A stretch of DNA of 56,996 bases from Oligoflexales bacterium (GCA_023301465.1 JALZUQ010000036.1:1-56996), one strand, 5' to 3'; positions 8,180-17,034 are shown, numbered from the stretch's first letter. Program-made: numbers and translations. Notes: generated from the sequence alone by a model not told the origin.

Positions 8180-9807
8180 TGCAAGTATATTGGTGTTATT
8201 TTCTTGTGATGTTGGTTCTATGTGGGCTCTGCTCATGTGCAGACCCACATGACCAACAAAAATCAAAAAACACACCTATAAATGAATCATCCAATCAAGA
8301 GAACCATTCTGATGAGTCCTTAGACCATGAAGAACAAGAAGTTGAGGTCTGGAGTCAAGAGGCTTTGAACCGTATCAATGACTCAGCTCTTGGAAAACTT
8401 CTAAATAACGAGGGTTTTAAAAAGAACCTTGTTGATTGGAACCAAAGTTTACCTAAAGATACTTCAGAGTGGATGAAGCTTTTGGGTGGCGATACCCAAA
8501 AAGTGAGTGGCATGCTTGTTCCCTTCTCTTTTGCTACAGAGTTTACTTCTCTTGAAAAACCTAGGGTTGTTTTAACAGCTCCAGAGAGTAGTGAACAAAA
8601 AGGTCGAATATTTATTGCTATCTCTGAGCTTGAAAATCATGCCCGCAAAATTGAATTCATCTCATGGAATACTATTCGTGGAGCGTTTGATTTTGGGATC
8701 ATCGAAGAAAAAAACCAACAACGCAGAGTAGTCTTTGCAAACGAAGCAACTTGTTTTGCATGTCATAGGACTAGATCGCCGATATTCCCAGATGCTTCTT
8801 GGGATAATACAGTGATAAATCGTGCTGTTATGGCTGCTTTTATTAAGGCCCAAGACCAATTAGATACACCCCAATTCTCCCAGTTAAATCAAAAACTAGA
8901 TATTTTTATTCAAAAAGATACTCAAGCTAGGGTTGAATTTCCTCCATTATTTGACGACTATATTGATGCACTTATTTTGGAAGATGATTTTTTTGCAAAG
9001 GCAGTTTTTGATGATTTTCCATTTGTGGATGCTGATCTTGAACAAGCTTTTGATTTTAATCAGGCGATTTTTGATGCTCACACCTTAGTGGTAGCAACAG
9101 ACTGGTTACAAACCTTGCCCAATCAGCATCATGCAGCCAGTATTGTAAGAGATCAGGCCTTTCATTTGATTGATAAACACCCTAACCACTACAAAACTTT
9201 AGCAACATTTAAGAGCCCGTACTTAAGTAATTTTAATTTAGTAAGTGGAAAGCCGAATAAATTTCATTCTTTGGATTCGGTCATACCATCAATAGAGAAT
9301 ATTGAAGCTGTTGCTCAGTATAACTCAAAGGTAAAAAAATCAAAAAAGCATGTAATACCTTCATCGTACCGAGCTACAGCTGCATCAGCGTTTCATGCTC
9401 ACCCGATGGATTGGAGGGACTACTTAACAGAAGACATGATTCAAAATGCCTTTAAAGATAGAGAGTGGAAGTCTACTCAAAAAAAAACGGAGTCTCTTGA
9501 TAATGAAATTGTACCCCATGAGAAGTTGTGCAGTTCTTGTCATGATGGTTCCAAAAGTAGCCCAGTACCAGATTACAGTAGTTTCAACCCCCTCATAGAA
9601 GGTGATTGGATCAAGTTTTTGAATGATGAACAAAAAAGTCAATCAAACATTTTATGTGATACTCTTGCTAGAATCAATTCAATTGAATCACCAATGCCTC
9701 CTGCCGGGACGAAAGAAAGTCATTCGTTTTTCACTTTTAAAGATAGTGTTGTGTTGAGTCTTCATACATTAGTGGAACGATTTTCTATTGACTGTCAGTT
9801 TAAATAG
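8179..9807 (+). CDS. lipoprotein with two c-type haem-binding motifs
   Basis: 542 aa. Signal peptide with lipobox GLCSC (lipid Cys at 20), then an acidic, Asn/Gln-rich linker. Two CxxCH motifs: CFACH at 192-196 and CSSCH at 451-455. The second is followed by MPPAG, a plausible Met axial-ligand region. The domain between them (about 200-440) has no recognised fold. It should be an outer- or inner-membrane-anchored dihaem cytochrome on the periplasmic side. The one-base overlap with the CxxC lipoprotein suggests the two act together, for example with the CxxC protein reducing apocytochrome or metal for it. No close family recognised. Confidence 0.72.
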   Translation: MQVYWCYFLVMLVLCGLCSCADPHDQQKSKNTPINESSNQENHSDESLDHEEQEVEVWSQEALNRINDSALGKLLNNEGFKKNLVDWNQSLPKDTSEWMKLLGGDTQKVSGMLVPFSFATEFTSLEKPRVVLTAPESSEQKGRIFIAISELENHARKIEFISWNTIRGAFDFGIIEEKNQQRRVVFANEATCFACHRTRSPIFPDASWDNTVINRAVMAAFIKAQDQLDTPQFSQLNQKLDIFIQKDTQARVEFPPLFDDYIDALILEDDFFAKAVFDDFPFVDADLEQAFDFNQAIFDAHTLVVATDWLQTLPNQHHAASIVRDQAFHLIDKHPNHYKTLATFKSPYLSNFNLVSGKPNKFHSLDSVIPSIENIEAVAQYNSKVKKSKKHVIPSSYRATAASAFHAHPMDWRDYLTEDMIQNAFKDREWKSTQKKTESLDNEIVPHEKLCSSCHDGSKSSPVPDYSSFNPLIEGDWIKFLNDEQKSQSNILCDTLARINSIESPMPPAGTKESHSFFTFKDSVVLSLHTLVERFSIDCQFK

Positions 9808-10142
9808 TTAATTTTTATGCTCGGTTTGTGCTTTACAAGAAACCCGCAGCGAAATAAATTCGCTAAAGATATTATTGTTAAAAACTCAAACACCACAAGA
9901 CTCTGTAAAAATTCTTTATGAACTATATGAGAACGCATAGGATCTTGAGAAAAGAAGTTTTGTCTACAAACGCAATTTCAAATGGAATCGTCATATTTCT
10001 CTCCCATGGCAAGATTAAGATTGATACTTGATGATTTCTAGAAGTCTTTAAAGATACTCATCTAAACCTAAAAATTCATCAAAAATTCATACAAAACCCG
10101 CTATCATTCCCACTGTAATTTTGAATATGATAAAATAAAGAC
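9808..10142. other. intergenic region holding a decayed gene fragment
   Basis: 335 bp with no intact gene. The minus strand carries a DUF192-like remnant (9923-10057, separate entry). No terminator or recognisable promoter was identified. Confidence 0.6.
9923..10057 (-). pseudogene. DUF192-family remnant
   Basis: A minus-strand frame of 44 codons ending in TAG at 9923-9925. It encodes PWERNMTIPFEIAFVDK, which matches the DUF192 core pattern W-x-K/R-N-x-x-I-P-x-D/E-I-A-F-V/I-D position by position. There is no start codon, ribosome binding site or rest of the roughly 110-150 aa domain in this frame, and the surroundings have stops in all frames. Best read as a degraded copy of a DUF192 gene. 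Match made by eye. Confidence 0.55.
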
Positions 10143-10889
10143 ATGACAATCATTAAAAAAATACTCAGTAACAAAATGCTTTGGATCTATGCTTTGTTAT
10201 TGCTTATGAGTACCATTTACTTCTTAGTGCCACCTGTGTGGAACCTCAAACGTGCAGAATTTGCAAAAATTACAAACCTCAGCAACGATTCATTTTCAAT
10301 TAATTGGGTATACTTTGATGATATTTCAAAACATTTTATTCATGCGGTAGTCATTGCAGAAGATAGTTTTTTTTATAAACACACTGGAATTGATTTCAAA
10401 CAAACCATTTCTAGTGCTCAAGTCAATTTAAAGAGTAAGAAAATCGTAAGAGGTGGTTCTACCATTACTCAACAACTTGTAAAAATGGCTTTTTTATCTG
10501 GTGAGAGAAGCTACATTCGTAAAGTGCGTGAGGTTTTTGGAGCCTTACTTCTGGAACAACTTTTAGATAAAAACGAAATACTCACTATCTATGCAAATAA
10601 TGTTCACTTCGGACAAGGTTTAGATGGCGTAAAAGAAGCAGCTAGCTTCTATGCTGATACAACCCCACAGCTATTAACCATTGAAGATAGTATACGCTTT
10701 GCACTTGTTCTGCCTAGGCCTGCACCCAGATCAAAGGCTTTTTTAAATGAAGCTCTTGGTGATTTCGCAAAAAAAAGATACATTCTTATCGTTAAGAGAA
10801 TGTTTGAAGCTGGTTATATTACGAACCAACAAATGGAAAGCAGCCTCTTGATGGGTGATTTTGGTAGTCCTTTAAAGGCAGAAAAATGA
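10143..10889 (+). CDS. mtgA: monofunctional peptidoglycan glycosyltransferase (GT51)
   Basis: 248 aa. One N-terminal membrane helix (about 13-31) is followed by a periplasmic GT51 domain. The catalytic Glu lies in AEDSFFYKH near 75-83. The other conserved motifs are RGGSTITQQLVK, RKVREVFGALLLEQ, KNEILTIYANNVHFG and LVLPRPAPR. It polymerises lipid II into glycan strands. The length fits MtgA and there is no transpeptidase domain. Its stop overlaps the acyltransferase gene by 4 nt (ATGA), so the two are co-translated. A bifunctional PBP at 33077 also carries a GT51 domain. Confidence 0.93.
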   Translation: MTIIKKILSNKMLWIYALLLLMSTIYFLVPPVWNLKRAEFAKITNLSNDSFSINWVYFDDISKHFIHAVVIAEDSFFYKHTGIDFKQTISSAQVNLKSKKIVRGGSTITQQLVKMAFLSGERSYIRKVREVFGALLLEQLLDKNEILTIYANNVHFGQGLDGVKEAASFYADTTPQLLTIEDSIRFALVLPRPAPRSKAFLNEALGDFAKKRYILIVKRMFEAGYITNQQMESSLLMGDFGSPLKAEK

Positions 10890-11506
10890 AACTTAAGATA
10901 ATACAGTGGGCAGCATATATGCTCACCCTTGTGCTTCGCATGACCTACCGCTATGAGTTTTTATTTGATAAACAAATTTTATATTCCGACAAAAAATTTT
11001 GTTTTGCAATATGGCATGAGCAGCTTTTTGGAATGATTGTTGCGATGCGTGGCATCCCCTTTGGAACGATGGCTTCAAAGAACAAAGATGGCAGTATCAT
11101 TGCATTTGTTATTGAACGTCTTGGTTTTCATACTTCACGGGGGTCATCTCATAAAGGTGGAAGGCAAGGTATGCTAGAGCTTGCTGAGATCATGGAAACT
11201 AAATTTTGTCATAGTGCCATGGCAGTAGATGGGCCTCGTGGTCCTAGGAGAAAGTCAAAGTCTGGAATATTCGCTTTAGCAGAAAAAGCATCATCACAAG
11301 TGATTGCAATCTCAGTGCTTCCTAGTCGCTACTGGGAGTTTCGTAGTTGGGATAAATTTAAGTTACCAAAACCATTTTCAAAAATTTATATTCAAATAAG
11401 CGATCCAATTTCAAAGGTAGAAGTCAGTTTTTTAGAAAAAAGAACTACCTTAAATCAGGTTCTTAAAAAAACAGAACAAGAAATCTTTGATTACCTTAAA
11501 AAGTAA
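10886..11506 (+). CDS. DUF374 lysophospholipid acyltransferase-like protein
   Basis: 206 aa, matching the length of DUF374 proteins. Motifs: AIWHEQLFG (H-x4 acyltransferase-type His), SKNKDGSIIAFVIERLGF, RGSSHKGGRQGM and VDGPRGPRRKSKSGI, which are the usual DUF374 blocks. Relatives belong to the LPLAT superfamily and are thought to add acyl chains to lipid A or phospholipid precursors at the inner membrane. No membrane helix beyond the N-terminal hydrophobic stretch. The 4-nt overlap with mtgA and the closely following NFACT gene suggest an envelope-related transcript. Confidence 0.82.
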   Translation: MKLKIIQWAAYMLTLVLRMTYRYEFLFDKQILYSDKKFCFAIWHEQLFGMIVAMRGIPFGTMASKNKDGSIIAFVIERLGFHTSRGSSHKGGRQGMLELAEIMETKFCHSAMAVDGPRGPRRKSKSGIFALAEKASSQVIAISVLPSRYWEFRSWDKFKLPKPFSKIYIQISDPISKVEVSFLEKRTTLNQVLKKTEQEIFDYLKK

Positions 11507-11516
11507 ATGAGTGTTC

Positions 11517-12776
11517 ATGAAATTCGTTGTGCAAAAAATCTGGCAAACCACAAAACATCAAATTGTTTTGAAAGGTGGGTGGTTTGGAGAAGAAAAACAA
11601 AAAGGTTTCCTCTTGCTAAGCTACGACGCCAAAAAATGTGTTCAATTTGTTCGTGAAAAACCTGAGAATATAGCATCTGGTGGAAATCTGATGGAAATCC
11701 TGAGAAAACACGGAGGAAAAATCATTTTTGAGCTCGGTTTAAAAACCGAAAACTTTATCATGTTTCCTGTTGAGGAAAACTCAATTGACGCTAAGGTTTT
11801 TGTCTTCGATAAGCAAAAAGCACAATGGAGTTTTGAGAATCTCAGCGAGCAAATTAGTTTCTTTAGGTGTAATAGTCAAAATGTATATACTGGTCGAAAA
11901 CAAGAGGTGTCTATTAACGCTTCTTTAGAATTTGAGTCATTTAAACTATGGCATAAAGTAGGAATAGCTAGCGAAGACTTAGACAATAAACCACTATCAA
12001 AAGTAAAAACTACATCGAGAGCTGATCTTAAGAAAAAACTGAAAAGAAAACTAAAAACATTATCAAAATCCATGCAGAGATTCGAGAGTGAGTTAGAAAA
12101 CAATAAATTAGCTGATTTAGAAACACAATTAAAAACACTAGATACTTCAAGTGTTAGCTACGGTGAAGCATTAAATGACTTACACCAACAAAGAAAAAAA
12201 GCTGAAAATAAAAAACAAAAACTAAGCCAGCAGTTGAGTAAGTTTAAAGCCACCCATGAAAGAGTTGAAAGTTTTTTAAATGAAAAACTTGAACATGAAC
12301 TTATAGAAAATATTCAAACGTTTTTCTCCAAAGAAAAAATTAAGTGGCAGGCTCCAAGCTCTAGATCAAATCAACGTCAACCTGTGCGTTTACCATATAG
12401 GACTTTTTTGCATCAAAACCAAGTTTATAGGGTAGGTAAAGCAGCTGCTGATAATGATCAACTTGTAAAGTTATCCAAACCATTTGATTGTTGGGTGCAT
12501 TTACAAGGCAGTTCAAGCTCTCATGTTGTTATTGTTTCGTCTTCAAAAAAATTTGAACCTTCAATGGAACAAATCAAGGTTGCAGCAATTCTTTCGAATC
12601 ATTACTCAAAGTCTAAGAAAGCTCTTGGTGCAAAAATCGTGATGACAAAGATTCATCATCTTAGAAAGCCTAAAGGTTTAAAGCCGGGTTCACAATTGGT
12701 TTCTGGGGAACAGGTTTTCGACTTTAGTTTTTTAGAGTCCGAGGTTCTAGAAGTTTTAAATACCCTGCAAAAATAG
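11517..12776 (+). CDS. NFACT-R domain protein, divergent RqcH/Rqc2 homologue
   Basis: 419 aa from ATG 11517 (GTG 11511 possible). The N-terminal 130 residues look like a reduced NFACT-N domain. The middle (about 160-260) is a Lys/Glu/Gln-rich coiled coil. The C-terminal third is an NFACT-R (DUF814) domain: PYRTFLHQNQVYRVGKAA, ADNDQLVKLSKPFDCWVHLQG and SSSSHVVI, which match the family blocks. Full RqcH proteins are about 550-570 aa and add Ala tails to stalled nascent chains on 50S ribosomes. This one is shorter, and the N-terminal DR motif needed for tRNA recruitment is not evident. So a ribosome- or RNA-binding role is likely but Ala-tailing is not assured. Confidence 0.75.
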   Translation: MKFVVQKIWQTTKHQIVLKGGWFGEEKQKGFLLLSYDAKKCVQFVREKPENIASGGNLMEILRKHGGKIIFELGLKTENFIMFPVEENSIDAKVFVFDKQKAQWSFENLSEQISFFRCNSQNVYTGRKQEVSINASLEFESFKLWHKVGIASEDLDNKPLSKVKTTSRADLKKKLKRKLKTLSKSMQRFESELENNKLADLETQLKTLDTSSVSYGEALNDLHQQRKKAENKKQKLSQQLSKFKATHERVESFLNEKLEHELIENIQTFFSKEKIKWQAPSSRSNQRQPVRLPYRTFLHQNQVYRVGKAAADNDQLVKLSKPFDCWVHLQGSSSSHVVIVSSSKKFEPSMEQIKVAAILSNHYSKSKKALGAKIVMTKIHHLRKPKGLKPGSQLVSGEQVFDFSFLESEVLEVLNTLQK

Positions 12777-12846
12777 TACAGCTAACCTTTATCTGTCAGT
12801 TACTATTAGAGGTTTCTTAGTACTGCCATTTGACTTAAATGTACTT

Positions 12847-13431
12847 TTATAAAGATTTTAACATTAAAAAAACAAGCAAAGCACCAAGCCCAAGAATCGT
12901 GTTTTTTTGAACCCCAATGCCTATCCCTAAATCCTTTACTGGAGGATTCATCAACCAGTCAAATGATTTTGGTAACCAAGCAGGTGTGCTCTTGATGTAT
13001 TCATCACTATTTTCAAACTTTTCACGCAGGTATCCGTCGTCTCTCATAGCCATAAAGTATGTAATGACTGCTGCAACCCCAACACTTAAAATAATAATTA
13101 AAACCCTGCGGGAGTAAACAGAAACCCCTAAAACTAAAAGCATGTTTGCGAGATAAATAGGGTGTCTAAATAGTTGGTAAAGTCCATCTATTTCGAGTTG
13201 AGGGGAATCTTGAGTTAGTAAAGGGTGACAAGAGCTTAAAATTCTTAAAAGTAAGCCAGCTACGATGATAATCGTTCCAAATGTTGCCGAAATGACATGA
13301 GGCTTGGCGAATAAAACAATAAAAATACACCAAACAAAAAAGATAGCAGATAAGGATTCACGAAAGTATCCACCAATTTGTTCTTTGTTGCTTTTAATGC
13401 GTTCGATTTGTTCTGTTAGTTTAGCGTTCAT
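12847..13431 (-). CDS. ICMT/PEMT-like membrane methyltransferase
   Basis: 194 aa with four or five hydrophobic segments. Signature of the isoprenylcysteine carboxyl methyltransferase/PEMT family: DGLYQLFRHPIYLANML (family G-x-Y-x-x-x-R-H-P-x-Y) with a preceding GLLLRI and a following LREKFENSDEYIKS. These integral membrane enzymes methylate lipids or small thiol/carboxyl groups using SAM. The substrate is unknown in bacteria of this type. Starts 3 nt after the stop of the RdgC-like gene, so they form a leftward pair. Converges with the NFACT gene. Confidence 0.75.
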   Translation of the reverse strand: MNAKLTEQIERIKSNKEQIGGYFRESLSAIFFVWCIFIVLFAKPHVISATFGTIIIVAGLLLRILSSCHPLLTQDSPQLEIDGLYQLFRHPIYLANMLLVLGVSVYSRRVLIIILSVGVAAVITYFMAMRDDGYLREKFENSDEYIKSTPAWLPKSFDWLMNPPVKDLGIGIGVQKNTILGLGALLVFLMLKSL

Positions 13432-13434
13432 GGT

Positions 13435-14085
13435 TTAAGTCCTTATTTTAATATCGCTATAAGTTGATGAGAGTTCCCAAGGCAGTATTTCTTCTAGTTT
13501 TTCATTTTCATCTAAGTGAACTGCAAGTCCACCCGGATTTTTTGCAACAAGAAATTGCTCTTCATTTAAGAAGGTCTTTTCAAAAAAACTAGAAAAGATC
13601 GCATTCATTTTTTTGTTGCCTGACAAAATCATGAGGGTTTGTCTATCAAAGTCAAAAAGCCCTTGGCAATGTTGGACCTGAGGCAAAGTATGACTTGTGA
13701 TTTCATCGGTGATTTTATCTTTGAGTCGTTTTTTGTCAGTGAGTGTTACTTTTGATTTTTGAAGGTAAAGGTTTTGAAGTTTCTGTTGGTATAAATACCT
13801 AAGCAAACTGGCCTTAGGTTTTTTTGAGAGTACTCTTAGTGATAATGCTAATTTTTGTTCGATAAAGCAGTGGCTCAGATCCCACGGTTCTGGAATGATT
13901 GGGTACTCATCTTTGAGTAGGCTAGGCCAATCCCAATGGACCTGTTCTGCAGATCTGGTTTGTAGGGCTTGTTTTAATGATAGCTTGCTAGACTTTTTAG
14001 GCAAAAATCCCTCATTCAAGGTTTTGATCCTTGAACTAAGCTTCGGGCCTTTTAAAAAATAGCTGTTCCAGCTTTTAGAGCTCAA
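13435..14085 (-). CDS. short RdgC-like protein
   Basis: 216 aa, shorter than the roughly 300 aa of RdgC. The region around residues 110-170 matches the RdgC core: KKRLKDKITDEIT, then HTLPQVQHC, LFDFDRQTLMIL and KKMNAIFSSFFEKTF. This parallels the family pattern of LKDEV...LLPRAF, then W/ID...L.VD, then K.AE...LLR. RdgC is a ring-shaped dsDNA-binding protein that limits RecA-driven recombination. The N-terminal part is more divergent and the C-terminus is short. Assignment made by eye and moderate. Cytosolic. A gene for an ICMT-like methyltransferase follows in the same transcript, with no obvious functional link. Confidence 0.55.
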   Translation of the reverse strand: MSSKSWNSYFLKGPKLSSRIKTLNEGFLPKKSSKLSLKQALQTRSAEQVHWDWPSLLKDEYPIIPEPWDLSHCFIEQKLALSLRVLSKKPKASLLRYLYQQKLQNLYLQKSKVTLTDKKRLKDKITDEITSHTLPQVQHCQGLFDFDRQTLMILSGNKKMNAIFSSFFEKTFLNEEQFLVAKNPGGLAVHLDENEKLEEILPWELSSTYSDIKIRT

Positions 14086-14321
14086 TGCTCATCCTCCTTA
14101 AAAACTGAGTCTTTTTGATGTTTTAGGCTGTTTTGCGTGAGGGTGCAATGGCTAATTATGGGCAAGCTATCCCTAGGAATTATTTAACCATCAAGAATCA
14201 TTAAACTTTTATAAGAGGGTGCCGATCTGAGAAGTATTGCTACCTATTCTGGTGATAGGTGTTGCATGAGAAGCTTTATCATTAGAAGCATAACAGTAAG
14301 AAAGAGTTAAAAGAGAGAATT

Positions 14322-14615
14322 GTGAACGAGCAAACTATTCAACATTACTATGAGCTATACCGCCTAAGTCACCATGACTTGTTTGCGGATATTGAAGAAG
14401 TGGAAGAGTGTAAGCTTATTTATCTTTATAAAAGCAAACTAAAATTCCTTGAAAGCCTTAGGCAGGCAGCGTTTCATGATTTGAATTCTTCTCAGAATCC
14501 ACACTTCCATAAAAAAGATCACTCTCAAATCCGTCATGCTACGGATCAAGCAAACGAAAGACTCCGGTGTATTCTCATCAACGGCCTCTCTAAACGTCAC
14601 GGTTCTTATAGCTAA
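14322..14615 (+). CDS. small hypothetical protein
   Basis: 97 aa starting at GTG 14322 with AGAGAGAA just upstream. Rich in Glu, His and Leu and predicted to be helical and soluble, with no signal peptide or Cys pair. The C-terminal half has several His (FHKKDHSQIRH) and KRHG near the end. Divergent from the RdgC-like gene. The response regulator gene starts 92 nt downstream on the same strand. Family not recognised. Confidence 0.55.
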   Translation: MNEQTIQHYYELYRLSHHDLFADIEEVEECKLIYLYKSKLKFLESLRQAAFHDLNSSQNPHFHKKDHSQIRHATDQANERLRCILINGLSKRHGSYS

Positions 14616-14706
14616 TCAACTAGCAGTTCAAAAAACAATCAATGTCATAGGCATCAAGTGGTGTTTTTGCTAATATATTCTTAATGATTTCTTGAGGTTC
14701 TGGAAT

Positions 14707-15636
14707 ATGTTGAAACACTTGCTTTTGGTAGATGACTCGAAGACTATTCAAAAAGTAATTAAAATCGCTTTTTCGTCTACTAACTTTACGGTTTCGTCAG
14801 CGTCAAGCTTAGTAGAAGCACTTGAAGTGTGCCGCACTAAAAAACCGGGTATCATCATTGCCGATGCACACCTTGAGGATGCAAGTGGTCCGTTAGATTA
14901 CTCAAAGCTTGTTCATGAATCCGGTGGTGTCCCAATAATTTTACTATATGGAAGCCACGAGACAATTAACCGCGAAGCTTTTGAAACAGCAGGCTTTCAA
15001 AATTTTATGAAAAAACCTTTTGAAGCAAAGCAAATTGTTAGTGCTGTTTATTCTTTTTATGGAGAGAACTCTCCTGGTTTAGGTGATAGTGGACAAAAAC
15101 TACCTGCACCACCAAGCACAAGTTCTACAGGAACATCCGACCATTTTTCAACCTTACCTTCTGCCCCAAATACATCTGGTAGTGGTCTAAAGTCTTCGAC
15201 TGTACCACCCGTTTCTTTGCATGGGCAATTAGATGAAGCATCACGAGGGAAGCCTGCGTTTGAGGAGTTTGATCCTCCACCTGCATTTAGGCCATCTCAA
15301 ATTCCCATACCCATCAATCAAGCTGATGAACAATCCAGCTCGTTTCAAGACAACGCTGATATTCCAACGAGGCCATTATTAGTGCCTCCTATGCAATCTA
15401 TTTCAAACACCATTGTTCCAAAGGTCCCAAATGTCCCCATTGAGCAAAAAATTGACCAAATTGATGAAGAAAAGTCAGAAATAACAGGGATATCTGAAAA
15501 AACTTTAAGAGCATTGATTCGATCTGAAATAGAAATTGCATTTAAGGACCAAATTGCGACAATAGCAAAATCAGTGATAACAGCCGAGTTGAGGCGTTTA
15601 GCTGATGAGAAAACAAGACACTTAAGCGAAGACTAA
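14707..15636 (+). CDS. response regulator with Pro-rich linker and PopZ-like C-terminal helices
   Basis: 309 aa from ATG 14707 with TTGAGG 9 nt upstream (an in-frame TTG lies at 14692). Residues 1-120 are a CheY-type receiver: acidic pair D9/D10, phospho-acceptor D53 and the conserved Lys in MKKPFE near 106. Residues 125-250 are a disordered Pro/Ser/Thr linker. The last 50 residues (ISEKTLRALIRSEIE through SVITAELRRLAD) form amphipathic helices like the C-terminal region of PopZ/DUF2497. No DNA-binding domain or enzyme output is present. In related bacteria such proteins work as scaffolds at poles or in motility. The stop is 3 nt before cysS. Confidence 0.78.
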   Translation: MLKHLLLVDDSKTIQKVIKIAFSSTNFTVSSASSLVEALEVCRTKKPGIIIADAHLEDASGPLDYSKLVHESGGVPIILLYGSHETINREAFETAGFQNFMKKPFEAKQIVSAVYSFYGENSPGLGDSGQKLPAPPSTSSTGTSDHFSTLPSAPNTSGSGLKSSTVPPVSLHGQLDEASRGKPAFEEFDPPPAFRPSQIPIPINQADEQSSSFQDNADIPTRPLLVPPMQSISNTIVPKVPNVPIEQKIDQIDEEKSEITGISEKTLRALIRSEIEIAFKDQIATIAKSVITAELRRLADEKTRHLSED

Positions 15637-15639
15637 AAA

Positions 15640-17034
15640 ATGCAGTTACATAATTCCCTTTCAAGAAGCGTAGAAAAATTTGAACCAATTGAAGCTGGAA
15701 AAGTTCGTTACTATACCTGTGGACCAACCGTTTATGGCTACCCACATATTGGAAACATGCGAACCTATATCTTTGCAGATACTTTGTACAGAGCCCTAAA
15801 GCTTTCAGGTTACGATATTCAACATGTGATGAATATTACGGATGTCGGTCACCTTACAAATGATAGTGATTTTGGAGAAGACAAGTTAGAGCTCGGTGCA
15901 AAAAAAGAAGGAGTTGATGCTTGGCAAATTGCACAAAAGTATACGGATGTTTTCTTTGAGCACTCTAAGCTTTTAAATATTCGTACGCCTGATGTTGTGT
16001 GTAAAGCGACTGATCATATTCCAGAGCAAATAGCCCTTGTAAAATCCTTAGAAGATAAAGGTTATACTTACCGAACTTCTGATGGAATTTATTTTGATAC
16101 TACCAAAGACGAGAGTTATGGAGCACTTGGTCGCTTGGATAAAAGCGGACTAAGAGCTGGCGACCGTGTAGAAATGGGTGAAAAAAAGAATAAAACCGAT
16201 TTCTCTCTATGGAAATTTTCTCCCGAAGGACAAAAAAGAGCAATGGAATGGGACTCTCCTTGGGGAGTTGGTTTTCCCGGATGGCACATCGAATGTAGTG
16301 CAATGGGCCAGCACTTTCTTGGAGATCAATTTGATATTCATACCGGCGGTGTCGATCATATACAGCTTCATCATTGTAATGAAATTGCTCAGTCTGAGTG
16401 TGGTACAGGCAAACGTCCTTTTGTGAAATACTGGCTGCATGGCGAATTTTTGGTGGTGGACGAAGGCTCCGAAACAAAAATGAGCAAGTCTCTTGGTAAT
16501 ATCTTAACAGTCCAGTCGCTACTAGATGAAGGTTTTGACCCCCTTGCTTACCGGTTCTTTTGTTTGCAAACTCACTACCGCAAACAACTAAAGTTTTCTT
16601 ATGAATCCCTAAAGGCAGCTGCAAGTGGTTTAGAGAGACTCTATCAACAAATTGCTCCTTTGACCCCAGACGCTGATCAAGAAATATCAATGTCTGATAT
16701 GGCAAAGACATTGATTAAGCCGATATTTGACGACCTAAATACCAGTAAGGTGTTAGCGGCACTATGGACCCACCTAGGAGATGCTTCCTTATCTAAAGAG
16801 GATAAATGGAGTTTGGTGAAAGCAGCAGACCTTGCTCTTGGTTTAGACTTAACGAACGCAAAACAAAAAATAAGTTTTGAAGTAGACCCTAAACTCCAAG
16901 CATTGTTAGAGCTAAGGTGTAAGCTTCGCGAAGAAAAAAAATGGCAAGAAGCCGATGTTGTAAGAGATCAAATCCATGCAGCAGGTTATGAAATTGCGGA
17001 TTCTCCTGATGGAGCGAAGCTTGTTAAAAAATAA
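15640..17034 (+). CDS. cysS: cysteinyl-tRNA synthetase
   Basis: 464 aa, the usual length. Class I aminoacyl-tRNA synthetase charging tRNA-Cys. HIGH-type motif HIGN at 36-39, zinc ligands Cys27 (YTCGP) and the later WHIECSAMG, HLHH-type and NEIAQSE residues, and KMSKS near 279-283. The C-terminal helical bundle ends with the usual EEKKWQEADVVRDQI block. The gene follows the response regulator by 3 nt, without a strong ribosome binding site, so translation is probably coupled. Confidence 0.97.
   Translation: MQLHNSLSRSVEKFEPIEAGKVRYYTCGPTVYGYPHIGNMRTYIFADTLYRALKLSGYDIQHVMNITDVGHLTNDSDFGEDKLELGAKKEGVDAWQIAQKYTDVFFEHSKLLNIRTPDVVCKATDHIPEQIALVKSLEDKGYTYRTSDGIYFDTTKDESYGALGRLDKSGLRAGDRVEMGEKKNKTDFSLWKFSPEGQKRAMEWDSPWGVGFPGWHIECSAMGQHFLGDQFDIHTGGVDHIQLHHCNEIAQSECGTGKRPFVKYWLHGEFLVVDEGSETKMSKSLGNILTVQSLLDEGFDPLAYRFFCLQTHYRKQLKFSYESLKAAASGLERLYQQIAPLTPDADQEISMSDMAKTLIKPIFDDLNTSKVLAALWTHLGDASLSKEDKWSLVKAADLALGLDLTNAKQKISFEVDPKLQALLELRCKLREEKKWQEADVVRDQIHAAGYEIADSPDGAKLVKK

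Noticed and set aside
12777-12846. Terminator between the convergent NFACT and ICMT-like genes
   Set aside because: No convincing stem with a T-run in the 70-bp gap.
16100-16711. 203-aa frame antisense to cysS
   Set aside because: Lies entirely inside a confident cysS; no ribosome binding site and no domain.
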